Below are positions 54,178-63,850 of a DNA stretch of 64,000 nt, piece by piece; the first letter of the stretch is position 1, and each line of letters opens with the position of its first letter. Both the position numbers and the translations under genes were made by a program. The notes under the pieces were generated by a model. That model worked only from the letters and a program-made list of their open reading frames with translations, was not told where the DNA came from and ran no database searches. Source of the DNA: Moraxella sp. ZY210820 (GTDB taxonomy: Bacteria; Pseudomonadota; Gammaproteobacteria; Pseudomonadales; Moraxellaceae); assembly GCF_030674635.1 (NCBI RefSeq), contig NZ_CP089978.1, positions 62,001 through 126,000 of the forward strand, written 5' to 3'.

Positions 54178-54795
54178 ATGGAACAAAAGAAAAGTGTTCA
54201 AAAGCGTCAGCAATTACTTGATGCTGCACTTGATGTATTTTCAACCTATGGTTTTAGTGGTGCAAGTCTTGATGAAATTGCACGCCTTGCCAAGATGCAC
54301 AAGTCAAATATTTTTTATTATTATGAAAATAAAGAAGCCTTATATATAGAAGTTTTAACCAATGTTTTACAAAAATGGATTTCGCCTTTTCAAGAGTTGG
54401 AAGATGGACTTGACCCTGTAGAAACTCTAGCGATTTACGTACAACAAAAAATTGAACTTGCTCGTCAGCACCCTAAGGCATCACGGTTGTTTGCTTTAGA
54501 ATTAATTCAAGGGGCAACACATATTTCGCCAATTTTACAAGGTCCATTGAAAAAGATTTTTAAGCGTAAAACTAAAGTGATTACACAATGGCAAGAACAA
54601 GGTAAAATTGCTAAAGAAATAGACCCTGAATTATTGATTTTAAATATTTGGGCGATTACACAAAATTATGCTGATTTTGCTATGCAAATGGAAATGGTTA
54701 CAGGTAAGACATTGAAAAATAAATCAATGTTACAACGTAGTTTAAATCATACCGTGCATTTATTATTATATGGTATGTTGCCACGTACACCGTAA
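54178..54795 (+). CDS. TetR family regulator, RutR-like
   Basis: A 205-residue repressor with an N-terminal helix-turn-helix (ALDVFSTYGFSGASLDEIAR and SNIFYYYENKEALY). The C-terminal domain resembles RutR, the uracil-sensing regulator: HPKASRLFALELIQGA and WAITQNYADFAMQME. AGAGGGCTGTTT precedes the ATG at 54178, ruling out the frame from 54154. No pyrimidine genes are near, so its ligand is uncertain. Confidence 0.85.
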   Translation: MEQKKSVQKRQQLLDAALDVFSTYGFSGASLDEIARLAKMHKSNIFYYYENKEALYIEVLTNVLQKWISPFQELEDGLDPVETLAIYVQQKIELARQHPKASRLFALELIQGATHISPILQGPLKKIFKRKTKVITQWQEQGKIAKEIDPELLILNIWAITQNYADFAMQMEMVTGKTLKNKSMLQRSLNHTVHLLLYGMLPRTP

Positions 54796-54899
54796 ATATG
54801 ATTATGGTGGATTTGTAATTATTAAATCTATTTACTGCAAAAAATTAAAAATATGTGATAGAATCAACATTTTATTGTACTAACTTTTGAGTTTATCTT

Positions 54900-55463
54900 A
54901 TGAAAAAATTTCTTCTTGCAACGGGTTTAGCAGGTTTAGCAACGGTTGCTTCAGCAGCAAATTATACAGTTGATCCATTCCACACGAATGCTCGTTTTGC
55001 AATTGACCATTTTGCAACCAGTAGCAATGTGGGCGGTTTTTATGGTTTAACAGGTCATTTACAATTAGATGTTGCTAAAAAAACAGGTCAAATTGATATT
55101 AGCATTCCTGTACAAAACTTACAAACAGGTTCAACTCAATTTACGCAACATTTATTATCGCCAGATTTATTTAATGCAGCTCAATATCCTGAAATGCGTT
55201 TTAAATCAACTAAATTTAATTTCCGTGGTAAAAAATTAGTATCAGTTGATGGTCAATTAACATTATTGGGTAAGACCAATCCTGTACGTTTAAAAGTAGA
55301 AAAATTTAATTGCTATGACAGCCCAATGTTGAAAAAACAAGTATGTGGCGGTGATTTATCAACCACGATTGACCGTACGCAATGGGGGATGAATTATTTA
55401 GTAAATGTTGGTATGGCGAAAGACGTACGCTTAGACATTCAAGTTGAAGCAAGTAAAGACTAA
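54900..55463 (+). CDS. YceI family periplasmic lipid-binding protein
   Basis: A 187-residue secreted protein. The signal peptide MKKFLLATGLAGLATVASA is followed by ANYTVDPFHTNARFAIDHFA, the YceI start. The lipocalin-like barrel includes TGHLQLD, YPEMRFKSTKF, and DRTQWGMNYLVNVGMAKDV at the end. Members bind polyisoprenoids or similar lipids. A terminator follows the stop. Confidence 0.93.
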   Translation: MKKFLLATGLAGLATVASAANYTVDPFHTNARFAIDHFATSSNVGGFYGLTGHLQLDVAKKTGQIDISIPVQNLQTGSTQFTQHLLSPDLFNAAQYPEMRFKSTKFNFRGKKLVSVDGQLTLLGKTNPVRLKVEKFNCYDSPMLKKQVCGGDLSTTIDRTQWGMNYLVNVGMAKDVRLDIQVEASKD

Positions 55464-55486
55464 TTTTTAGTTATTTTTGATATGAT

Positions 55487-55524
55487 AAGCACCAATTCTT
55501 AAATAAAAGGATTGGTGCTTTTTA
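55487..55524 (+). terminator. Terminator after the yceI-like gene
   Basis: AAGCACCAAT (55487-55496) pairs perfectly with ATTGGTGCTT (55511-55520), followed by TTT, and separates yceI from the next operon. Confidence 0.8.
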
Positions 55525-55645
55525 TATCATGCTAAAAAATAACATATTAAGCATCATAAAAATATGTTATTATTTTTGATAAATATGTGTTGTATTGTGA
55601 TTGAAACATTGTTGTATAAATAGAATTTTGGTGTGGTATTGTTGA

Positions 55646-57742
55646 ATGTTAAAATCAGCTTGGTGTAAATGGATACTCTATGCGACTTTATTGGGCATGG
55701 GGCAAGTTGTATATGCACAAAATCATGTTGCCGTGTATTATGATGATTCAGGCAGTATGCTGAAACCTGTAGAACGTTGGTTGGCAGCGAATTATTCTTT
55801 ACAAATGCTCGTAGCGGTGATGAATGAACAAGATGAAATTTTGCTCACCAAAATGACCAATATTAAACAGGTGCAATCATTACAAGGTTCATCATCAATT
55901 CAACAATTTTTACAGCAAATGCAACAGGAAGCAAAGCCATCGGGTAACACGCCTTATGAGGGTATTAGTAAACTTGTACAAGCATTAGCCAATAAATCCG
56001 CAGGACAAAAATGGCTGGTTGTAATTACTGATGGCAAATTTTCTGTCAATTCATCAGAACAGCTTAAACAAGATATGCACCAAGCACGGCAATTGGGCAT
56101 TAAACCTATTTTTGTATTAATTGAACAAGGTGCAGACCAACAAATCGCTAATTTATGGATGCAACATACAGGCAGTGAAACAGTCTTGGTTGATGATGTT
56201 AGCCAATTACCCAAAGTGATGGAGCAATTAGCAGCGAAAATTACAGGGCGAGATGCACAAGGATTAGTATTACAACAACAAGCTCAACAAGTCGCAGTGC
56301 AGTCGATTTTTCCATTGCGTAATTTGATTGTACTCACACAAGGGGCGACCGCACGCCAACTCACTCAAGCTGAAGTCAATGGACAGGCGATGAAAGTTAG
56401 CCCTTATCCTATACAATTACGACAACCAAGTGAGCGTTTACTGAGTCATGCCAGTGTGTCGCATTTAAATTTACAAGCGACTCAAGGAGATGTGCGTGCC
56501 AATTTACAGTTTGATGGAGCATTAGAACAGATTAAATTAGCAGTATTGCCTGAAGTTGCGGGACATTTTCAGGTTGATGTGTTTGATGCACAACAACAAC
56601 TCTTACAACTGAATGCTCAAGGCTCTTATCAAGTGTGTCAAGGCGATGTATTAAAATTGCATTCACGCTTAGTTGATGACCAACAACAGCCTTTAGTCAA
56701 ATATAGCAAAGATATTAAAATGTTTGATGTGGGTTTTCAAGCTAGTACATCAACAGGGACAACACAAACTATTCAATCGAAATTAAATGAACAAACTCAA
56801 CAATTTGAAACTGATTTTGTGGTTGATGGTAGTGGTTTTTTACATCCTTATGCCAAGTATCAAGGCTATTTTAATTTTCAACAAAAAACCATTCATTTAC
56901 AACAAGATGAATGTCAGCGTGATATTGCCATTGAATTAGCAACACCTTTAGATGTACAAGGACAATGGACACAAGATGTACGCTATTTGGGAGAAAATAC
57001 ACCATTAATTTATCGTGTGAATATGAATGGTCAGCCTGTAGCTAAAGCGACTTTAGAAAAATGGCAATGGCAACATGACGCCGATAAATGGAACATCAGT
57101 TATGCTGATGGGCAAGTGATTCTCACACCAAAGCAAAATTGTTGTGTGATATTTTGGAATCGGCAACTTGAGCAACAAGGGCAATTACAGTTAGCATTAC
57201 ATAGTCAAAATAGCCGTGATAAAATTCAAAATCCGCAAGTGGTTCATTATCATTGGTATCTGCCAGAAGGTATGGCAAAATATTGGTGGTTATATCTTTG
57301 TCCGTTGTTGAGCGTATTTGCTTTATGCTTTTTATTGTGGTATTTATATCGCATTGTGATTGTGAAAGAGCGTTTTGGGCGTAAGGCAAGTTTGCATTTG
57401 CGTGAAAGTGGACGAGAAGTGCGTGAGCCGTTGGTACGCCAAAAGAATTTATTGAAACATTGGTTGTGGCCAAGTCGTTATGAAACCAAAGTGTATCGTG
57501 GTTTAACGTTCCAAGCGGTGGGACGTGGTGGTCGTGCGGTGTTGGTCAAAGGTAAGGGATTGACTGCACAACATGAGATTGATAACTGGCTCTATGACCC
57601 TGATAAAACTTTACAGCCTGATGCAACCTTGCGAGATGGCGATATTTTAACGCAACGTCATGAATATCGTCAGGCGGTTTCGTATCAGATTCAATATACA
57701 CAGTCCAATCGTTCAAATTGGCCACAACGCGATATTTTTTAA
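55646..57742 (+). CDS. Exported VWA-domain protein with C-terminal membrane anchor
   Basis: A 698-residue protein. The signal peptide (cleavage near VVYAQ, residue 24) leads to a von Willebrand A domain at about 27-200. Metal-site residues are DDSGSM, the threonine in SGNTPYEG and the aspartate in VITDGKF, a complete MIDAS set. A long periplasmic region follows, then one membrane helix at about 547-569 (YLCPLLSVFALCFLLWYLY). A cytoplasmic tail of about 125 residues ends NWPQRDIF. It is the first gene of a five-gene or longer operon with a tubulin-like protein 28 bases downstream. It probably binds a periplasmic partner by the MIDAS site. Confidence 0.85.
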   Translation: MLKSAWCKWILYATLLGMGQVVYAQNHVAVYYDDSGSMLKPVERWLAANYSLQMLVAVMNEQDEILLTKMTNIKQVQSLQGSSSIQQFLQQMQQEAKPSGNTPYEGISKLVQALANKSAGQKWLVVITDGKFSVNSSEQLKQDMHQARQLGIKPIFVLIEQGADQQIANLWMQHTGSETVLVDDVSQLPKVMEQLAAKITGRDAQGLVLQQQAQQVAVQSIFPLRNLIVLTQGATARQLTQAEVNGQAMKVSPYPIQLRQPSERLLSHASVSHLNLQATQGDVRANLQFDGALEQIKLAVLPEVAGHFQVDVFDAQQQLLQLNAQGSYQVCQGDVLKLHSRLVDDQQQPLVKYSKDIKMFDVGFQASTSTGTTQTIQSKLNEQTQQFETDFVVDGSGFLHPYAKYQGYFNFQQKTIHLQQDECQRDIAIELATPLDVQGQWTQDVRYLGENTPLIYRVNMNGQPVAKATLEKWQWQHDADKWNISYADGQVILTPKQNCCVIFWNRQLEQQGQLQLALHSQNSRDKIQNPQVVHYHWYLPEGMAKYWWLYLCPLLSVFALCFLLWYLYRIVIVKERFGRKASLHLRESGREVREPLVRQKNLLKHWLWPSRYETKVYRGLTFQAVGRGGRAVLVKGKGLTAQHEIDNWLYDPDKTLQPDATLRDGDILTQRHEYRQAVSYQIQYTQSNRSNWPQRDIF

Positions 57743-57770
57743 TTAAATTAAATGATTAGGAATGAACATT

Positions 57771-60700
57771 ATGTCAAATATTCATGCAAATGATTTTATC
57801 AATACTGCACCAACATTGATTGTGGGTTTGGGTGGTTTGGGTTGTTATATTGCCAATACTATTTATAAGGATTTATCAGATGAACAACAACGTCATGTTG
57901 AAGTAATGGTAATGGATACCGATGTTAATGAATTAAAAGAAAAAATGTACGATAAACTCAAAAATAGTCAATCGGTGGTACAAACCAGTCCAAGCGGTAT
58001 TGTGATGTCGTGCGTGGAGCGTTTAGATGCTCAAGGTGCAGTAGAGCAATGGTTTCCAGTTGATTTATTGACAGGGAGTTTAGGTTATAAACAAATGACC
58101 GAAGGTGCGGCACAAGTTCGCAGTATTTCACGTTTGGCAATGTTAGATACTATTAATAGTCAGCGTATCCAAGCCTTAAATCGCAAATTGGAAAATTTAT
58201 TACGCAATGCTGGACAGCAATTACAAGAATCATGCCGTGTAGTAATGGTAAACTCGATTGCAGGTGGTACGGGTTCAGGTTCATTTTTACAATTAGCGTT
58301 ATATATCCGTGAATATTTTGCACAACGTAATATTACCAATGTAACTATTCGTAGTTTTATTGCCATGCCTGATATTTTTATTCAAAATGGTGATTATAAC
58401 AGTGAACAACTGATTGATAATGTGCGTGCTAATGGTTACGCATCATTAAAAGAAGTGGATGCTGTATTTGCGAAACGTGCAGGCGTGAGCCAAGCCAATA
58501 CGCAACCATTTTATGAGATGACTTTGGAATATAAACCAAATCAAACACAAGCTATTGCTATTGAAAAAGGTACACCGCCATTTGATGTGGTTACATTATT
58601 TGATTATAGCAATTTACAAGGGCGTAATATTGGACATAAAAATAATTATATTGCCAATATGATTGATACTATTCGCCTGCATTTATTTTCGCCATTAGTG
58701 GGACGTGGTGGTATCGCATCACAAACGGATAATTTAGTCAATCATCATGTGGCACATGGTAATCGTTCGAATTATGCGGGGTCTGGCGTAGCAAGTTTAG
58801 AATATCCTGTTGATGATATGTTACAATATGGTGCATTACGTTGGGCGACTGATGGCATTTCAAGCGAATGGCTTGAAATTGATGAGCAAATCACTGATGA
58901 AATTCATCGTGCAGAACAAGCTCGCAAAGATGGTGTATTTATGGATATTCCAAATGAACATCAGCGTTTTTGTGAGTTAGTGCGTCAAAAAGCAGAAATC
59001 AGTAAGCCTGCACCGTTTTATCGTAATATTTATAATGATGTACATTTGCTCAATGAGCATGGTGAGCGTACGGAAATTAAACATTTATTATGGTTGCGTA
59101 CTATTAATAAGCATATTGATGATGTGTTACAACAAGCAATACAAGAGAAATCAACTGATAGTATTATTCCAATTTTAAGCCAAGATGCCTTGCTCGACCC
59201 TGATAATGTGGAAGACCAAGTTAAACGTTATGAATATGGTTTAGAGCGTTATTTGATTGAGTTGGAAAAGCGTGTACAAAACGCTGGTTTAGCGATGGCA
59301 AAAGAAATGATGTGGTCGCCTTATCAGCGTAAAGTTGATGTTAATCCGCAACAAGATATTCAACTAAATACATGGATTCTAAGTAAAAATAATCCGATGC
59401 ACCCATTAGCGGTACGTTATTTTTTAGGCGAAAGTATTCAAACTTTAACGCAAGCCTTAGCACAAGTTGAAGCACGCAAAGCTAGTTTAGAACGTGCGAT
59501 TGCAAATTATGCTCATAGTTATAATGACCCACGCACTGAAGTAGAAGAGACGGCAATGGATATTGCTCGTCAAAAAGCAAAATTTTGGAATCGTTTAAAA
59601 GGTGATTTAAAACGTTTTGCTGAAGAATATGCTGACCGTTCAGGTGTACAAAAGCGTAATATTGAACACTATGCTAAAGCGATTGTTCAGGCTGATGTGT
59701 ATGCAAATTTATTGGGCTTTTTAGAAGATTTTGCTCAAACTTGGCGTTTATGGTTCCACCGTTTAGAGCAAATTGTGAGTAAAAATCAGCGAAAAATTGC
59801 TTTATTAGCCGTTAAACATGAAAAAGAGCATAATCCAAATCCAACTGTGATTTATGTATGTGCTAGCAAGCACATAAAAGAAAAAATTTGGGAAACGGAA
59901 AAAGTTCTCTTAACAGGGCAAGAATTTCCGAGCGATATTTCACGTAATATTTATACATCGATTTACCGTGAAAAAGCCAAGCAATATATCGACCAACAAC
60001 CACCATTACAAAATATGGATTGGGTGGAAACCTTATTTAAAGAATACGTTTTGGCATGGTGTCAGGAAGAGTTAGCTAAATCACCAAGTTTTAATATGGA
60101 CGTATCGAGTGCGATTCGTAAAGAATTTGAACTGGAAAAACAAAGCGGTTTACTCACAGTTGATATGCAAGCACGAGACCGTTTACAACAATATATGAAT
60201 CAGCTTGATGTATTGGCTGTACCGTTAGTGAATTTACAGCATAGCGATAAAGGTCAAGATTTTAAATTTATTTGTTTGCACCCTGTGGCTCAACAAGTTT
60301 GGTCACAAGCAGATATGCAAGATGTGATTGGTAGTCCATTTGTGCATGATGGTTTTTCTAAGTATCGTATTTCTAAATTAGTGTTGAAATATGGTCTATT
60401 GGCAAGTGATTTAAGAACATTTGCTGATGATGATGGTATTTATCGTATGGCGTATGAAAAGCGGATTGCTCAGTCTCGTGCTATCCCACGTCAATCGACA
60501 TCGCCACATTTAGATTATCATTGGGATTCACCTGCTTTCTTACCTGAAATGAGTGAAAACCAGCAAGCAAAAGCCCTAGACCAGATTTATTTTGCGACAT
60601 TGCTCAATCAAAGTTATGCGTTGCACCCAGATTTACGTGCGATGATTTTCCCATTGGAATATGATTTAAAACAATTATGGCATCAAAATATTGGACATAA

Positions 60701-61139
60701 TATGGCAAGTCCAATTCCTGCAATTAATCGTCAAGCCTGTGATGCAACTTTATATAATTTGGTTGATGTATTTGCGGTAAATTATCACTTAGTGCAAGCG
60801 ATGCTACAACAAGAGCAACAACGTGTGGAAACACAACACACTGAACCTGAACAAGCACCATATTTTGTTTATGTAATGGATTTAATTGAACAAATTCATT
60901 CAGTTGCTCATCAAAGTCGTCAGCCACAATTGGGGCAATTTAGACAGCAAAAATTATTAATAGCACTATTAACCATGATGCAACAAAGTTTGACTGAGCG
61001 TTATACTGCAAATATCAGTCAGACTAAATTTGCCGAAATTCGTCAGCAATTAGCACAGCAATTGACTGATTTAGAAAGCAAAACTAGTCATGCTTATGTG
61101 CAATATGTCAAAACTGTGTTAGATAATTTTCAGGCGTAG
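57771..61139 (+). CDS. Tubulin/FtsZ-like GTPase family protein, giant
   Basis: A 1122-residue cytoplasmic protein. The N-terminal 350 residues show a tubulin/FtsZ-like nucleotide domain: LIVGLGGLG at about 16-24 and the signature loop GGTGSGS at 165-171 in VNSIAGGTGSGSFLQ. The remaining 770 residues are mostly helical and unrecognised. I chose the ATG at 57771 (AGGA 9 bases before) over 57762. Such tubulin-like proteins are predicted to bind GTP and may form filaments near the membrane. Flanking VWA and membrane genes match reported neighbourhoods of these families. Confidence 0.8.
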   Translation: MSNIHANDFINTAPTLIVGLGGLGCYIANTIYKDLSDEQQRHVEVMVMDTDVNELKEKMYDKLKNSQSVVQTSPSGIVMSCVERLDAQGAVEQWFPVDLLTGSLGYKQMTEGAAQVRSISRLAMLDTINSQRIQALNRKLENLLRNAGQQLQESCRVVMVNSIAGGTGSGSFLQLALYIREYFAQRNITNVTIRSFIAMPDIFIQNGDYNSEQLIDNVRANGYASLKEVDAVFAKRAGVSQANTQPFYEMTLEYKPNQTQAIAIEKGTPPFDVVTLFDYSNLQGRNIGHKNNYIANMIDTIRLHLFSPLVGRGGIASQTDNLVNHHVAHGNRSNYAGSGVASLEYPVDDMLQYGALRWATDGISSEWLEIDEQITDEIHRAEQARKDGVFMDIPNEHQRFCELVRQKAEISKPAPFYRNIYNDVHLLNEHGERTEIKHLLWLRTINKHIDDVLQQAIQEKSTDSIIPILSQDALLDPDNVEDQVKRYEYGLERYLIELEKRVQNAGLAMAKEMMWSPYQRKVDVNPQQDIQLNTWILSKNNPMHPLAVRYFLGESIQTLTQALAQVEARKASLERAIANYAHSYNDPRTEVEETAMDIARQKAKFWNRLKGDLKRFAEEYADRSGVQKRNIEHYAKAIVQADVYANLLGFLEDFAQTWRLWFHRLEQIVSKNQRKIALLAVKHEKEHNPNPTVIYVCASKHIKEKIWETEKVLLTGQEFPSDISRNIYTSIYREKAKQYIDQQPPLQNMDWVETLFKEYVLAWCQEELAKSPSFNMDVSSAIRKEFELEKQSGLLTVDMQARDRLQQYMNQLDVLAVPLVNLQHSDKGQDFKFICLHPVAQQVWSQADMQDVIGSPFVHDGFSKYRISKLVLKYGLLASDLRTFADDDGIYRMAYEKRIAQSRAIPRQSTSPHLDYHWDSPAFLPEMSENQQAKALDQIYFATLLNQSYALHPDLRAMIFPLEYDLKQLWHQNIGHNMASPIPAINRQACDATLYNLVDVFAVNYHLVQAMLQQEQQRVETQHTEPEQAPYFVYVMDLIEQIHSVAHQSRQPQLGQFRQQKLLIALLTMMQQSLTERYTANISQTKFAEIRQQLAQQLTDLESKTSHAYVQYVKTVLDNFQA

Positions 61140-61146
61140 GTAGAGA

Positions 61147-63000
61147 TTGAAAACCATTATCCTGATTGATGGGCAGGGGGTAATCAACCCTACTTGCCCT
61201 ATTTTGCGTACCGAGTTGAATGAACGTTTTAGTTTATTTTCATTTGAACAGTTGGTACACGGTGGTTGGGCGACGTGTTGTGAATTGGTACATTATGCAG
61301 GACGGGCAAAACATAGTGAACCTGTAGAATTATGGATACTTGATGCTCAACATCATGTACAAGAGCGTGATGATTCATCAATGCTAAAGACTGATACATG
61401 GCAACAAGTATTTGCAACCATGCCTGCGGTATTAAAACAACAATTACAACAAGGCTATTTGTTGATTAAGCGTTTGTTGTGGGTATCGCAAGCATTAAAT
61501 CAGCGTGCCGACCAAAGTTTGCATAGTGATATTTATCAAACAGTTTTGTCGTATACTCAACAGGATAGACAGTCTTGTGAATCGGTGGTACTTTTAACCG
61601 AAATCCAAGATGTAGAACATAAAAAGCAAGCCATTGAATTAGAAAAGAAATTTTTATTACCGATGGCGATTAGTTTTTTTCTGTATCAACATTTGATTTT
61701 GGTACATAATATCCGCAAACAATATCAAGTTTTACAAATCATTGCATCTGCACCGACTTTATTGTCTGCTATTGGGGAAATGTTCGGTTATTATCAACAT
61801 TTATTGCAATTATTACAGCAACATAAACAACGCTACTTAGCGGAACAAAGTCAGCATTACCAATTTTATACTTGGCAGGATATAGAACATCAATTAGCTA
61901 CGGCATTACCACAATTTGAGCATCAAGATTTACAATTTGGTTATTTATATCAGCCTGTACAAGATGATGCAATTTTACAGCAGTGGTTTAAACAGCAAAA
62001 TGAGCAAACTCGTCATCAATATATTGTATTTCAACAGCAATTAGAAAGTGATTATGAAAGCAGTATGAAAGCTTTACAGCAAATTCAAGCGAGTATGGAT
62101 TATAAGCGTTTTTTAGAATCAATAGGTTTAAAAGATGGACAACAACTAGATTTTGCACAGGTGGAGCAAAAAATCCAACAGCATTTAGTCACTTTATCGA
62201 CACAGCCTAAATTATTGAGTTTGCCTGAAGTTTTACAAAAATTAAATCGTTGGGTGGAAAAGAATTTGGTAGAAAGTTTATTTGCCATACAACAGCGATT
62301 TGTGAGTTGGGTGGTGTGGTTTGGTGGTATATTATTGAGTGTATTGGTATTTGTGATATTATTATTTTCAACTGACCAAAGCCGTGTGAGTTTAAATACG
62401 GTACAATTTACCGCCATGCATCATAGCACTTGGCAATGGAGTGTTGCGTTATTTGTATTGGCTTTAGTGCTGATGATGGGTGGGTTAATTTATACACGTA
62501 AAAAACGCACAATGAAGGTATTATTACAGGCAAAACAGCATTTACATGATACACAACAGCAATTACGGGAATCTATGCAACAACATTTAGATTATAAACG
62601 TAAACATTTAACCTTATATATGTTAGGTAAAAATCAAACACTTGTTGAAAAAATGCAACGTGATTATGTACAAAATCGTGAACAGTTATTATTTTTAGAT
62701 TATTTATTATCCGATTTTGTGCATTATTGTCAAATTTCAGGGGTAAATGCTCATACCAATAATACACGTCTAACAGCAGAAGAATTACAACCTTTGCAGA
62801 TATTGCACAATTTACAGCAAATAGCATGGCATAATCCTGCTCATTTGGAACATTTAGATATTTATGATGGCGAAACCAAATTATTTGTCCATCAGCTTGG
62901 CGTAAGTTCACAACAAATTAAATTAAAACAACAATTAGCCGAAAAAATGGCGGGTGTTAAAAGCATTAAATTGCTGAAAAGCGGACATTTGAGCAAGTGA
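61147..63000 (+). CDS. Membrane protein with two helices and coiled coils
   Basis: A 617-residue protein I do not recognise. It starts with TTG (GGTAGAGA before it) as MKTIILIDGQGVINPTCPIL, 7 bases after the tubulin-like stop. The first 380 residues are soluble and glutamine-rich with coiled-coil stretches. Two membrane helices follow at about 392-409 and 432-452 (GGILLSVLVFVILLF; SVALFVLALVLMMGGLIY), then a second helical domain. Both ends would lie in the cytoplasm. It likely links the tubulin-like protein to the membrane, which is inference from order only. Confidence 0.7.
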   Translation: MKTIILIDGQGVINPTCPILRTELNERFSLFSFEQLVHGGWATCCELVHYAGRAKHSEPVELWILDAQHHVQERDDSSMLKTDTWQQVFATMPAVLKQQLQQGYLLIKRLLWVSQALNQRADQSLHSDIYQTVLSYTQQDRQSCESVVLLTEIQDVEHKKQAIELEKKFLLPMAISFFLYQHLILVHNIRKQYQVLQIIASAPTLLSAIGEMFGYYQHLLQLLQQHKQRYLAEQSQHYQFYTWQDIEHQLATALPQFEHQDLQFGYLYQPVQDDAILQQWFKQQNEQTRHQYIVFQQQLESDYESSMKALQQIQASMDYKRFLESIGLKDGQQLDFAQVEQKIQQHLVTLSTQPKLLSLPEVLQKLNRWVEKNLVESLFAIQQRFVSWVVWFGGILLSVLVFVILLFSTDQSRVSLNTVQFTAMHHSTWQWSVALFVLALVLMMGGLIYTRKKRTMKVLLQAKQHLHDTQQQLRESMQQHLDYKRKHLTLYMLGKNQTLVEKMQRDYVQNREQLLFLDYLLSDFVHYCQISGVNAHTNNTRLTAEELQPLQILHNLQQIAWHNPAHLEHLDIYDGETKLFVHQLGVSSQQIKLKQQLAEKMAGVKSIKLLKSGHLSK

Positions 63001-63016
63001 AATAGGAAGATGAGAT

Positions 63017-63850
63017 ATGGCGAATATTAAATATCTACTTTTGATGATGTTTGGTTGGCTTGCGGTAACGACATCATTATTGATGACGATGATGGTCGCT
63101 AGTTATATCCCACGTGGCTTGATGTTTTTATGGCTGATTTGGCTGTGTGTGATGTTGTATCGATATAAAACCACGAAAGCTAATCGCTATCAACATAGTT
63201 TTGTATTGCTCGGAGGTGTGTTGTATAGTGTTATTTTTGCGATTTTGACTTATTATGGATTAACATATTTTGATATACTTTGGACGATGTTATCATTTGA
63301 AACTCAACAACGTGTTATGCAAGCGGTACAGTTCGTTTTTCCATTCCCACAGCAACTGATTGAATTTTTTTATATTTTAATGCTGATTTATGGTTATGGT
63401 TTTATGTTGTGGCGAGTAACATTATTGGTGCTGGCTGATGCATTACAACAAAAAAATAATCATTATCTTAATTTATTTTATCAACTGATATATGTTGAAC
63501 ATCAACAGCAATGGTTACTCAAACCTTATGTGCATGATTTAAAATATTTAGCGATTTTAGTGGCTATTTTGGCAAGTATTTTAAATTTACAGGTGGCGTA
63601 TTGGTTTTATCAGCAAATAGCTCATCAATGGTTAGTTTGGCTACAGGTGGCTTTGATAGTGTTGGCAGTGGATTGGTATTATTGGTTGAGTGGCGATTTA
63701 TATCGTCCAAATGCAGGACAATTTTCACAACAGGTACAATTACCGCAACACTCACCGAATTTTGAATCGTTATGGCGACGTTATCATCAATTTTGGAAAG
63801 ATAAATGGTTGGTGGCAGGCAATCGTAGTACAGGAGGGAAAGAACGATGA
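63017..63850 (+). CDS. Polytopic membrane protein of the VWA/tubulin-like operon
   Basis: A 277-residue protein with about six hydrophobic helices (from LLLMMFGWLAVTTSLLMTMM to LVWLQVALIVLAVDWYYWL), ending in a short basic tail. No family is recognised. AGGAAGATGAGAT precedes the ATG. Its stop overlaps the next start as ATGA, showing tight coupling. Confidence 0.7.
   Translation: MANIKYLLLMMFGWLAVTTSLLMTMMVASYIPRGLMFLWLIWLCVMLYRYKTTKANRYQHSFVLLGGVLYSVIFAILTYYGLTYFDILWTMLSFETQQRVMQAVQFVFPFPQQLIEFFYILMLIYGYGFMLWRVTLLVLADALQQKNNHYLNLFYQLIYVEHQQQWLLKPYVHDLKYLAILVAILASILNLQVAYWFYQQIAHQWLVWLQVALIVLAVDWYYWLSGDLYRPNAGQFSQQVQLPQHSPNFESLWRRYHQFWKDKWLVAGNRSTGGKER

Noticed and set aside
57123..57473. 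Minus-strand frame within the VWA gene
   Set aside because: Shadow of the plus-strand gene with no ribosome site; the plus-strand protein has clear domains.
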